From Spirosoma telluris (GTDB lineage Bacteria; Bacteroidota; Bacteroidia; Cytophagales; Spirosomataceae), in assembly GCA_003259005.1 (NCBI GenBank), contig QLII01000001.1:2434501-2498500 (forward strand): 64,000 nucleotides of DNA, in the 5' to 3' direction. Position numbers and translations under genes: made by a program. Under the pieces are notes generated by a model. The model did no database searches. It was not told the DNA's origin and worked only from the letters and a program-made list of their open reading frames with translations. This document shows positions 8,076 through 15,285 of the stretch, piece by piece (position 1 is the first letter of the stretch; the number at the start of each line of letters is the position of its first letter).

Positions 8076-9648
8076 GATGAGCAAGTTGGGTTTGATAAGG
8101 TATGCTAATTTGTAGCTTAGTTCCTTTACCCGGAATAGAGTTGAGTTTAAATTTACCGTTAACCAGTTTCGTTCGTTCCTGTATATTATGCAGCCCCTGA
8201 GATGGAGGCCGTAACGTTGCCGATTGCGGGTTATCGTTGGTAACTTCCTGAATCGGCTTCATTAGCTCATTAATCTGGTTTTTTCGAGGTATTCGAAACC
8301 CCTGACCATCGTCACTCACTACTAATTGTAAGCTATTTCCACGCTCTTTTAGTTCGATATGAATATGAGATGGGTTGGCGTGCCTTACAGCATTACTAAC
8401 AGCCTCCTGCGTAACCCGGTACAACATGATCTCAATATTCTTGTCCAAACGTGGCATATTAGCCGTAAAGTTAGTTTTGAACGTAACATCCAGCGATTCG
8501 CTACGGTCATGTTCAGCTAACATTTTAATGGCCGGAACAACGCCAAAATCACTCAGTACGCTCGGCATTAAGTTATTCGAAATTGTTCGGGTTTCCTGAA
8601 TCGTCTGTGTTACCAGGCTTTTCAGGGTCTTCAGTGTCTTTATATTTTTAGCATGGGCGGCCGTAGCATTTTGCTCAATGGAAGCCGCTCGGTTTAGTCC
8701 CGCTTCGAGCCCCTCAATTTGCAGTTTAATGGCGGTGAGCATTTGCCCAAGGCCATCATGAAGTTCGCGCGACATGCGTTTTCGCTCTTCCTCCTGCCCA
8801 GCAATCAGATACGAAGTCCGTAATTTCTGATCATCAATCTGCTGTTCATATTGCTGCTTGGTGGCTTCAAAGAGTTTCTGACGGGTTTCTTTGAGCGACT
8901 TATTCGCGCTTAGCAGTTTCTTGTTAGCGGCTGTTGTCTGACTTTCAGCTTCAATTAACTGAGCAAACGTTTGTTTAAGTTTTCGGGCTGCTGGTCTAAA
9001 AATCAGTAAACCGATCGCAATCAAGGCAATGACAGTGAAAACGTACAGATACAACTCAATTGAGCGTAGTAATGTTAGTCGGGCTCTTAGTTCGCCATTA
9101 CAGACCACTACAATCCGATCTATTTTCTCTAAAAATGGCTTTTCATTAGCCAGCATCAGTTTCAGGCTGGACTGCACATCAGGCTGTTTAACTTCATCAA
9201 ATCGTTGCAATCGCATCATTCGATGGGCACTTTGCTGAAACGCTTCGAACTGTGGGCGAATATTGGCATATAAACGCTGAACCGTATCCGAATACGCAAT
9301 GATGATCTTGGGATTGTCAGTACGGCCTTCCCGGGTTTGTAAATGGAAGCGTTCAAACACCGGGAATAAGCGTCGTAATTCAGCTACGTTCTCATCAAAG
9401 CTGGTTTGTTCGCTGGCATCAGTTACCTGGAGCACCTGCTTTACAATCTGTTGACTCTGGTGTCGCTGAAGCGCCGTATGGCGTATGACGCTCATCTCCT
9501 GCTCAATGGCCCCAAAGCGCCATTGGGTTAGCCCCTGCCCCACCGTTAGGAGAACAGCCAGGATAATAAGCATCGTCATGTATAAACGAGTGAACCGAAC
9601 GGGAATTACCGAACCGTCTTTTGCGTTGTCATTGAGTGAGTCGGACAC
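8062..9648 (-). CDS. Sensor histidine kinase, HisKA_3 (NarX/DegS) type
   Basis: 528 residues. Transmembrane segments about 21-40 and 197-217 flank a mostly helical periplasmic domain; a coiled coil runs from about 225 to 285. The dimerisation/phosphotransfer helix has ERKRMSRELHDGLGQ with His297, followed by a HATPase_c domain with DDGQGF as the G1 box and a Gly-rich G2 region near the end. This kinase class pairs with LuxR-type regulators, and its stop overlaps the regulator gene at 7401-8075. The signal sensed is not visible; the helical periplasmic region resembles PilJ/NIT-type sensors only loosely. Confidence 0.92.
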   Translation of the reverse strand: MSDSLNDNAKDGSVIPVRFTRLYMTMLIILAVLLTVGQGLTQWRFGAIEQEMSVIRHTALQRHQSQQIVKQVLQVTDASEQTSFDENVAELRRLFPVFERFHLQTREGRTDNPKIIIAYSDTVQRLYANIRPQFEAFQQSAHRMMRLQRFDEVKQPDVQSSLKLMLANEKPFLEKIDRIVVVCNGELRARLTLLRSIELYLYVFTVIALIAIGLLIFRPAARKLKQTFAQLIEAESQTTAANKKLLSANKSLKETRQKLFEATKQQYEQQIDDQKLRTSYLIAGQEEERKRMSRELHDGLGQMLTAIKLQIEGLEAGLNRAASIEQNATAAHAKNIKTLKTLKSLVTQTIQETRTISNNLMPSVLSDFGVVPAIKMLAEHDRSESLDVTFKTNFTANMPRLDKNIEIMLYRVTQEAVSNAVRHANPSHIHIELKERGNSLQLVVSDDGQGFRIPRKNQINELMKPIQEVTNDNPQSATLRPPSQGLHNIQERTKLVNGKFKLNSIPGKGTKLQISIPYQTQLAHHDTY

Positions 9649-9737
9649 GGCAGCGTGATCGAAGCTAAAGTGAATTATAAAAGTAATCTTTTTTGTAGTT
9701 TTACCTTTGTTTTCTACCGTTAAAGTCTTTCAACGCC

Positions 9738-10235
9738 ATGAACCGTTTAGTCATTGCAATCCTCTGCGTGTCGCTTGTAGCCTCGGCTTTTCGTCCCGCC
9801 ATCTTACCAATCGAACGAACTAAGCCCAAAGCAGTGGCTCCCGTAGCTGCCGAACCGGTAAAACTGTCGTGGGAAGTTCTTCGCGATGTGACCTTCAAGA
9901 AAAAATGGTATGCCGAAGAATCGGTGTATATGCTCTACCCGACTTTCGGCCAAGCCATCCAAAAGCTGAATGGCAAGACAGTCGACCTGACAGGCTATGT
10001 ACTTCCGGTTGACCTTGAGTCGAACATCTACGTATTGTCGGCTTTCCCGTACAGTGCATGTTTCTTCTGCGGGGGTGCGGGACCAGAATCAGTAGTATCG
10101 CTGAAATTCAAGAAGTCCGACAAAAAATTTAAAACGGATGAGCGCCGTACGTTCCGGGGAACGCTTAAACTTAATGCTGATAATATCTACGAACTCAATT
10201 ATATTCTGGCCGATGCGGAGATGATTCCGCAATAA
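9738..10235 (+). CDS. Secreted DUF3299-like protein
   Basis: 165 residues with an N-terminal signal peptide (MNRLVIAILCVSLVASAF). The central GYVLPVDLESN and the Cys pair in ACFFCGGAGPESV fit the DUF3299 family seen in Bacteroidota and Proteobacteria, a small OB-like periplasmic domain that may bind metal or haem through the conserved Cys/Gly loop; the function is not established. It diverges from the kinase gene and is followed by its own terminator at 10257-10296. Confidence 0.7.
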   Translation: MNRLVIAILCVSLVASAFRPAILPIERTKPKAVAPVAAEPVKLSWEVLRDVTFKKKWYAEESVYMLYPTFGQAIQKLNGKTVDLTGYVLPVDLESNIYVLSAFPYSACFFCGGAGPESVVSLKFKKSDKKFKTDERRTFRGTLKLNADNIYELNYILADAEMIPQ

Positions 10236-10256
10236 GGCAGGATAACTACTTATAAC

Positions 10257-10296
10257 TATCCCCAGCTAATTGTTTCGATTGGCTGGGGATTTCCTT
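10257..10296 (+). terminator. Terminator after the DUF3299-like gene
   Basis: Arms ATCCCCAGC (10257-10265) and GCTGGGGAT (10281-10289), extended by AAT/ATT pairs in the loop, followed by TTTCCTTTTT. It is 22 bases after the stop. Confidence 0.7.
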
Positions 10297-10438
10297 TTTA
10301 ATAAGCTCGAAAAACAGACATATTCGCCTGGTTTTCTGCATTAATTTTGAAACCAATCCAACTAAGGCATAAAGTATACGTAATCATATTCTTGTACTTT
10401 ATTCAGACCGATTGCACAACTTTTTATGGTCAGAGATG

Positions 10439-10482
10439 AGACTTGTTGTAACGCGGGTTTCTACCCGCGTTACAACAAGTCT
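10439..10482. repeat. Perfect 20-base hairpin with four-base loop
   Basis: Arms 10439-10458 and 10463-10482 are exact reverse complements around TTCT; the stem core is TAACGCGGGT/ACCCGCGTTA. It stands alone between a terminator and a convergent gene end, with no T tail. This looks like a REP/PU-type intergenic palindrome rather than a terminator. Confidence 0.65.
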
Positions 10483-10536
10483 ATTAAATCCAGACTCGGT
10501 TAAAAAGGATACAATACTTAACTCTCAGAAAACGAT

Positions 10537-11109
10537 TCAAGGTAACTTAGTTTTAAACGAGCCATTTTGAAAATTGACTATTTCGGCGGCATCGGATGTA
10601 GTCTGACTACGATTATCTCTCCCTAAAGAAACATCGAAAGTACCCTCAATTTCACCTGCTTGTGGGTCATACTTAGTAATCGTAATCGTACCAGGCTTGG
10701 TTAAATCTGGTTGATATTGATCTCGAACTACATCACCCCCGATTAATGTCGTAAAGCTCACTCCTACTTGATTTGTGCTTGCTGAGCAAGGCTGATGAGT
10801 TGAAAGGCTGTATACGCCAACCGCCAGGGGTATTCTAGTGAAAGTAAGTGATTGATCACCGCAATAGCCTGCACAAAAGGCAGGCGCTTGTAAGCGAGCT
10901 TTTGGATAATCTAATTTGTTTTGAATACTCAGATTAACTGTATTAATCCCACAAGAGTCACTGGGATTTTTCCAGGCAGTCGAAAAACCACCCCAAGCTT
11001 GTCCATTCAACGTAGCCCTTGTATCGCCACTAAAGGCAGGATCTGGCGTAGATTTTGAGCAGCCCAGCAGCCCAACAAATGCAATTAAAAGCCACTTAAG
11101 AGTCTTCAT
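10537..11109 (-). CDS. Lipoprotein, function unknown
   Basis: 190 residues. Signal peptide with lipobox FVGLLGCSK (Cys at about 17), so it is probably membrane-anchored by a lipid. The mature part begins with ATLNGQAWGG, like many small Bacteroidota lipoproteins annotated as DUF-type beta-sandwich proteins that carry an opening NGxxW motif; several Cys (CGINT, CAGYCG, PCSA) could form disulfides. It is an orphan in context, flanked by hairpins. The start at 11109 was chosen because MKTLKW gives a normal basic n-region; ATG 11115 is also in frame. Confidence 0.65.
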   Translation of the reverse strand: MKTLKWLLIAFVGLLGCSKSTPDPAFSGDTRATLNGQAWGGFSTAWKNPSDSCGINTVNLSIQNKLDYPKARLQAPAFCAGYCGDQSLTFTRIPLAVGVYSLSTHQPCSASTNQVGVSFTTLIGGDVVRDQYQPDLTKPGTITITKYDPQAGEIEGTFDVSLGRDNRSQTTSDAAEIVNFQNGSFKTKLP

Positions 11110-11266
11110 AGACATGTTTTCTTAAATAGACCAAAATTGAGTGACAAGCGTTGGAATAGACTGTTTTATAAGCTAACGTAATCCTGGCCTGGCTTACGAT
11201 AGAACCAGTACTGCCGATAGGCACAATTCCTATCTACCGATTACGATTGAAGGCCAAACGGTTGTC

Positions 11267-11580
11267 ATGCCATCGGCTTTACTCATTGGCGATAATCGAG
11301 ACGCAACGGCCACCCATTTAAGCCTATACAGTGGCTTCATTGCGCAAATGTCCTTACGGGCGTTACGGGATGCCGAAAACTACTATTTGTTTGTTGCCGG
11401 GGTATTCTCTTAATCCTGTTTGCACTGGGAGAGGCCGGGCGACATGCCGCGCTATATGCCTTACTATTAGCGGCCTTAGTGTTTAATCTGGAAGAACGCA
11501 AGCGCCCGCGCTACTCGACCGATAACACGAGTAACCTCTTAATCCTGCTTCCTTGGTTTCATTTTTTAACTCCTCAATCA
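11267..11580 (+). pseudogene. Broken membrane-protein-like reading frame
   Basis: An open frame from ATG 11267 (reading LLIGDNRDATATHLS and later LRALRDAENYY) breaks at the G run 11399-11402. With one base added it continues as ILLILFALGEAGRHAALYALLLAAL, two or three hydrophobic segments, into the frame of the next small gene. No family was recognised. It may be one gene with the following ORF, or a phage or mobile-element remnant. The boundaries and even the coding status are uncertain. Confidence 0.3.
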
Positions 11581-11823
11581 ATGGTCACTCAAAATAATAT
11601 CACGCTGGCAGAGCGTTTAACGGCTCCTACGCCCAAATTCTTTAAAACCCTTAGAACGGTAGTTCTTTCATTGGCTGGCGTAGCTACGGCCATAGTAGCC
11701 GCGCCCGTTGCCTTACCTGCTATTGTTACGACAGTAGCCGGGTATGTTATAGCAGCCGGAACAGTAGCCGGAGCGGTATCAAGTTTGCCTGTTGACTTTG
11801 ACAAGCTGGCAAAGCAAAAATAG
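11581..11823 (+). CDS. Small two-helix membrane protein, holin-like in outline
   Basis: 80 residues from ATG 11581. A polar N-terminus (VTQNNITLAERL) is followed by a long Ala/Val/Gly-rich hydrophobic region of about 45 residues, enough for two membrane helices, and a short charged C-terminus ending KLAKQK. Size and layout resemble phage holins or small membrane hypotheticals, but no family motif is seen. The frame is open upstream to at least 11403, so the start is uncertain. It is followed by a terminator-like hairpin at 11861-11889. Confidence 0.45.
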   Translation: MVTQNNITLAERLTAPTPKFFKTLRTVVLSLAGVATAIVAAPVALPAIVTTVAGYVIAAGTVAGAVSSLPVDFDKLAKQK

Positions 11824-11860
11824 TAGTAGTTGGTTTTCGTTATTGGTTGAGTAGTAAAGT

Positions 11861-11889
11861 AAAACGCCCGGTCATTGGTCGGGCATTTT
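11861..11889 (+). terminator. Terminator after the small membrane gene
   Basis: Stem AAAAcGCCCG / CGGGCaTTTT (11861-11870 and 11880-11889, one mismatch) with a 9-base loop. The loop/stem sequence GGTCATTGGTCGGGC is close to the one in the terminator at 13422-13444, so the two hairpins may share an origin. Confidence 0.6.
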
Positions 11890-11961
11890 CTTGACCAATA
11901 TTCGTCATTACACAAACAGCATTAGGTAATCCCAAAAACTAAAAAACAATTACTAAGCTAT

Positions 11962-13332
11962 TCAATTTGATTTAATAAAATTATTGTTTTCGTCAAGGTA
12001 ACCTACTACCCAAACGGCTTTAAGATACAAAGCACTATAAAAACTACTTATTACATCAATATCTATAAGGCCATTTTCACTAATACCGTCCCTACAAACT
12101 ATTACAAAATGAAATTCTGAATAATTTTTATAAGTTTCAGCTTCGTCTATTAGTATCCTTTGGCATTGTCTAATATATTTTGATATCATAGTACTATTGT
12201 ATCGTTTGAAATATTGAATTTGAACTGCAATACATTGGTCACTAACCGTGTCAATTAATATATCAATAACATGCTGTGGATCATCAACAATAATTACTTT
12301 ATCATCACTATATATTACCCTATAATAATCTGCAATAACTCTACTCAACCAATTAAATGATTTTGGTAAATTTTGCAATATTTCACCTGTTTGAATTAAG
12401 TCTGTTGCTATATTTACTTGAAACTCTTGCTGCTCTGGCGTAAGGTTTGTATTCGGCAAATCTTCAATAACAAGATTTAACGTATTGATTATTTTCCTTG
12501 ATAATGTTTCTATTTTACCTAATTTTTCTCTACTTATATGCCTATTGTGCGCAATGTCGTTACGAAGTGTAGTTAACTCACCTAATTGCATTTCTAAGGT
12601 TTCTTTTTTTGCATTAACACCTTTAGAAAAGTATCTTTCCCAAAGTGATCTTGCTATAACACCGTCTAGTTCTTCTACAGAAATCTGTTTCTTTCCATCT
12701 GACTTTTTTTTCTCTACGAACTTTTGAACATCTCCAATATCCCTAAGTTTTTGATCTCTCTGACCTTGAAATAAAATAATCTGTATATCACTAAATTGTG
12801 TTTGATATAAATAATCTGTAAAATCATTAGTTTTTATTTTGCTATCACGAGATGCTACTTCGTTAGGAATGTGGCTTTTTGTCCAGTGATATCCAACATT
12901 AATTATCATGAAATCTGCTATTAATCTTCTCAATAAATTTTCAACTTCATTTATTAAGGAATAGCCCTGAACTGCATATTCTCTTGCAATATCATTCCAC
13001 AATACATTTATACTAACTTCATTATGTAATTTTTGAATTATACTTTCTAATCTCCTAATAAGCTCAGTAAATTCGCTTAGTTTATCTTTTTTATTACTCG
13101 ACAATTTAAGTTTAAAATATCTTTCATTTTTCGACGGAACTAATCCAGATACTAACGAATAAAAAACAGAAAATTTTTCTTTTTTATCAATAGATATTGT
13201 AATCGAATTTTCATTTATTTCTATGCTGCTATCCAAGTCAAGTAATTTAATAAAGCTCTCAGCACTATTACAAAAAGTATCTTCTTGCTTAGTAAGAACT
13301 AAATACTCTACGATTACTGTTTCAGCTTTCAT
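11962..13332 (-). CDS. AT-rich HEPN-like protein with a possible nuclease-like C-terminus
   Basis: 456 residues. A region of about 105-290 is all-helical and contains RNDIAH at 257-262, the RxxxxH signature of HEPN RNases, with an earlier helix (about 126-150, LLRRLIADFM ... GYHW) that fits the Swt1-type HEPN subfamily. The C-terminal 330-456 reads VIDILIDT, then AVQIQYFKR, reminiscent of Mrr/PD-(D/E)xK folds but with Gln where the catalytic Lys would be expected, so nuclease activity there is doubtful. Codon use and base content differ sharply from neighbours (one 60-base line has 11 G/C versus 28 in a core gene), indicating transfer. Such proteins are often antiphage or toxin-like RNases. 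The function is inferred from one motif plus context. Confidence 0.6.
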   Translation of the reverse strand: MKAETVIVEYLVLTKQEDTFCNSAESFIKLLDLDSSIEINENSITISIDKKEKFSVFYSLVSGLVPSKNERYFKLKLSSNKKDKLSEFTELIRRLESIIQKLHNEVSINVLWNDIAREYAVQGYSLINEVENLLRRLIADFMIINVGYHWTKSHIPNEVASRDSKIKTNDFTDYLYQTQFSDIQIILFQGQRDQKLRDIGDVQKFVEKKKSDGKKQISVEELDGVIARSLWERYFSKGVNAKKETLEMQLGELTTLRNDIAHNRHISREKLGKIETLSRKIINTLNLVIEDLPNTNLTPEQQEFQVNIATDLIQTGEILQNLPKSFNWLSRVIADYYRVIYSDDKVIIVDDPQHVIDILIDTVSDQCIAVQIQYFKRYNSTMISKYIRQCQRILIDEAETYKNYSEFHFVIVCRDGISENGLIDIDVISSFYSALYLKAVWVVGYLDENNNFIKSN

Positions 13333-13421
13333 AATATTTCTACAATTTACTAATGAGTAAATATGGTTAATATTTTTATCATTGGTTATTATACAGTATA
13401 TTTTTATTATAAAACAGCAAA

Positions 13422-13444
13422 AAGCCCGACCATTGGCCGGGCTT
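13422..13444 (-). terminator. Terminator after the 13.5-kb lipoprotein gene
   Basis: Arms AAGCCCG (13422-13428) and CGGGCTT (13438-13444); on the minus strand it is followed by a T run. It lies 28 bases after the lipoprotein stop and upstream of the HEPN gene, so the HEPN gene probably has its own promoter in the AT-rich 13333-13421. Confidence 0.65.
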
Positions 13445-13471
13445 CGCTTTGATTGAGAGCATAGATGTTAA

Positions 13472-13939
13472 CTATTTCTTTTTACCTCTTAAGATAGTTA
13501 CCTGTTTAGCGGTCACTTGGTCAGTCTTTGCGCTCAGGCTAAAATTGAACGTTAGCTTATTATCTGAAAACGCTCCGTCACCTTCATAATTTTTAAAATA
13601 GGAATACCCATAGGCTGTTTTTTCAGCAGTAGATTGAGGGGGCATGTAAAATGTACCTCCGTCTAAAGTGGCAACTAAACTGATGTTATTAGGAATCGAA
13701 AATCTCAGTTGTGTAGGATCACTGTCCTTTTGAATCAATACATCTACGTTTCCATCTGTCGTATTTAAAACGCCTACTGTAGAGCCAATAGCTGTAGTTG
13801 TAGTGGTGGCAATCATCGAATAGATTCCAACATATTGATCTCTTGGATCAACGTCAGAATCTTTTTTACAGGACGCTACCCCTAGGGATAGGATTGCATA
13901 GGAAAGGGTATATAGAATAGTACAAACAAAAAGGCCGAC
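13472..13939 (-). CDS. Lipoprotein, function unknown; start unclear
   Basis: The mature part is about 130 residues after a lipobox-like LGVASCKK preceded by a hydrophobic segment (ILYTLSYAILSL). It has a Thr-rich stretch and beta-rich character (for example VDVLIQKDSDPTQLRFSIPN), like small Bacteroidota lipoproteins. No standard start codon exists in this frame between the tRNA terminator (13931-13958) and the lipobox. Further upstream the frame runs through the tRNA gene, which cannot be coding. Either a base is missing here too or a rare start such as ATT at 13918 is used; 13939 is only an outer limit. Confidence 0.5.
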   Translation of the reverse strand, partial: VGLFVCTILYTLSYAILSLGVASCKKDSDVDPRDQYVGIYSMIATTTTTAIGSTVGVLNTTDGNVDVLIQKDSDPTQLRFSIPNNISLVATLDGGTFYMPPQSTAEKTAYGYSYFKNYEGDGAFSDNKLTFNFSLSAKTDQVTAKQVTILRGKKK

Positions 13940-13958
13940 ACGTTTCCGTATCGGCCTT
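13931..13958 (-). terminator. Terminator after tRNA-Ala
   Basis: Stem AAGGCCGA / TCGGCCTT (13931-13938, 13951-13958), extended imperfectly inward, followed on the minus strand by a run of five T. It sits 24 bases past the tRNA 3' end. Confidence 0.7.
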
Positions 13959-13982
13959 ATATCATTGAAAAGTGCAACAGAG

Positions 13983-14056
13983 TGGAGAATATCGGAGTCG
14001 AACCGATGACCTCTTCCATGCCATGGAAGCGCTCTAGCCAGCTGAGCTAATCCCCC
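13983..14056 (-). tRNA. tRNA-Ala (anticodon GGC)
   Basis: 74 bases folding as a full cloverleaf: acceptor GGGGGAT paired with ATTCTCC, D stem GCTC/GAGC, anticodon stem CTTCC/GGAAG around loop ATGGCAT (anticodon GGC, reading GCC/GCU Ala codons), variable loop AGGTC, and T stem ATCGG/CCGAT around TTCGACT. The discriminator is A; CCA is not encoded. A terminator follows. It borders the AT-rich accessory patch, and tRNA genes are common integration sites, but no duplicated tRNA end was found. Confidence 0.93.
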
Positions 14057-14206
14057 GTTTTGTGGGTGCAAAGATGCGTAAAAAATCATTGTAGCCCAAA
14101 CCGAAACCCAAATTTTTTAGTCAATCCAACATACTTTCCCATATGCTCATGTAAAGTTTGTTTTGTATTACCATTTGTGTAGTTTTGACAATAGTCCCTT
14201 AATCGT

Positions 14207-14461
14207 ATGCATACCGTTTATATTATTTACAGTCCCACCATCGACCAGTATTTCATTGGCCAAACCAAAGATCTTAGAATAACCTTGTGGCAACACAATG
14301 CGAAAACCAACCCAGCCACGGCTGAGGGAAAACCCTGGGAAGTTAAATTCACCCAGCAGTTCGCCACCCGAAATGAAGCCCTGAGTCTGGAAATGAAATT
14401 GAAGAAAAAAGACCGTGCTCACTGGGAAGAACTGATTAACAGCGCACAACCAGCCGCTTAA
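14207..14461 (+). CDS. Single-domain GIY-YIG endonuclease family protein
   Basis: 84 residues, all of it a GIY-YIG domain like the YhbQ/UvrC-N-terminal subgroup. Seen: VYIIYSPTIDQYFIGQT (the GIY...YIG strands, here IIY and FIG), LWQHN in the next helix, and a late Glu in EALSLEMKLKKK that matches the metal-binding position. The YIG Tyr is replaced by Phe (YFIG). Lone members are widespread in Bacteroidota, with unclear DNA-repair or mobile-element roles. The gene has its own terminator and sits beside a 36-base-arm inverted repeat. Confidence 0.85.
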   Translation: MHTVYIIYSPTIDQYFIGQTKDLRITLWQHNAKTNPATAEGKPWEVKFTQQFATRNEALSLEMKLKKKDRAHWEELINSAQPAA

Positions 14462-14483
14462 CTTCCTGGTAACTCATAAACTG

Positions 14484-14510
14484 AAAAAACCGCCCTCCAG
14501 GCGGTTTTTT
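14484..14510 (+). terminator. Terminator after the GIY-YIG gene
   Basis: Arms AAAAAACCGCC (14484-14494) and GGCGGTTTTTT (14500-14510) around CTCCA; ends in six T. It starts 23 bases after the stop. Confidence 0.85.
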
Positions 14511-14528
14511 GTTGTAATGCCGGTTATG

Positions 14529-14615
14529 TTTTTTGTCATTTCGACGTCAGGAGAAATCTCAAGCTTGACTGATATGGAGGCTTGAGATTTCTCCTGACGT
14601 CGAAATGACAAAAAA
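14529..14615. repeat. 36-base perfect inverted repeat, 15-base loop
   Basis: Arms 14529-14564 and 14580-14615 are exact reverse complements; the arm includes TGTCATTTCGACGTCAGG and GAGAAATCTC. It lies between two convergent gene ends. The TGTCATTTCGA...GAGAAATCTC wording recurs in palindromic repeats of many Bacteroidota genomes as far as I recall, so this is probably one copy of a REP-like family; it is the only copy in the window. Confidence 0.75.
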
Positions 14616-14624
14616 CTAAAAAAC

Positions 14625-15248
14625 TCAAAAAGGCCGCAACGCCTTCACAAAACGGCCTTTGAAATAGTCGGCATACAGGTTATCCTCCCGAACACCCCGC
14701 GATGAGGATGCGTGAATGAACCGAATATTTTGCGCACCATTCACCTCTGTCACAATACCCGTGTGCGATACGTAGCCAGCCTGACCTTTATCGGGCACGA
14801 AGAAAATTAAATCACCAGGCAAAATCTCATTAACTTCCACCTCGTGCCCAACTTCCGATTGCTGCCATGAAATCCGGGGCATTTTCAGGCCTACCGTATT
14901 AAAAACGGCGTACACTAACCCAGAACAGTCGATGCCGTCTGTCGTGTTGCCACCCGAGCGATAGGGCGTACCCGTATACGTACGGGCGATCTTGACCACT
15001 TCAGGAACATAACGATCTTCGTAGGTTCGTCCATCCACTACTTTACCAGCTGGTTTAGCCGGAACAGACGGCGGACGGGCAGGGGTTTTCCCCGTTGGCG
15101 TTCGGCGGGCAACCGGTTTCGACGAGGAAGGGCGACGACTGACGGAGGGGCCGGAGGAACGAAGAGCCTCGCAGGCCGTAAGCAGTGACAGTAGGCAGGC
15201 ACTCAGCAGTACGGGGCGTATTCGTTCCCGGAGCCAGCGTAGTTGCAT
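14625..15248 (-). CDS. NlpC/P60 family lipoprotein peptidase
   Basis: 207 residues from ATG 15248. Lipobox LLSLLTACEAL follows a basic start, so the enzyme is probably anchored to a membrane facing the periplasm. A Pro/Arg/Ser-rich linker leads to the C-terminal NlpC/P60 domain (about 95-207): GIDCSGLVYAVF carries the catalytic Cys and SHTGIV the catalytic His. This family cleaves D-gamma-glutamyl-diaminopimelate bonds in stem peptides. It lies directly after tex on the same strand; an earlier ATG (15281) would leave five bases between the two genes but would displace the signal peptide. Confidence 0.88.
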   Translation of the reverse strand: MQLRWLRERIRPVLLSACLLSLLTACEALRSSGPSVSRRPSSSKPVARRTPTGKTPARPPSVPAKPAGKVVDGRTYEDRYVPEVVKIARTYTGTPYRSGGNTTDGIDCSGLVYAVFNTVGLKMPRISWQQSEVGHEVEVNEILPGDLIFFVPDKGQAGYVSHTGIVTEVNGAQNIRFIHASSSRGVREDNLYADYFKGRFVKALRPF

Positions 15249-15285
15249 ACAGGATGGGATTAGTTTTTTCAACAATGGCAACCTA

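Noticed and set aside
11479..11580. Extension of the small membrane protein to 11479
   Set aside because: The added residues read as part of another hydrophobic protein, and the join probably arises from the shifted frame; start kept at ATG 11581.
10400..14060. A defined integrated element with attL/attR at tRNA-Ala
   Set aside because: No integrase, transposase or duplicated tRNA 3' end was found; base composition and gene content alone do not define its borders.
13940..14089. Open frame upstream of the 13.5-kb lipoprotein running through the tRNA
   Set aside because: It translates tRNA-Ala and its terminator, so it cannot be protein-coding there.
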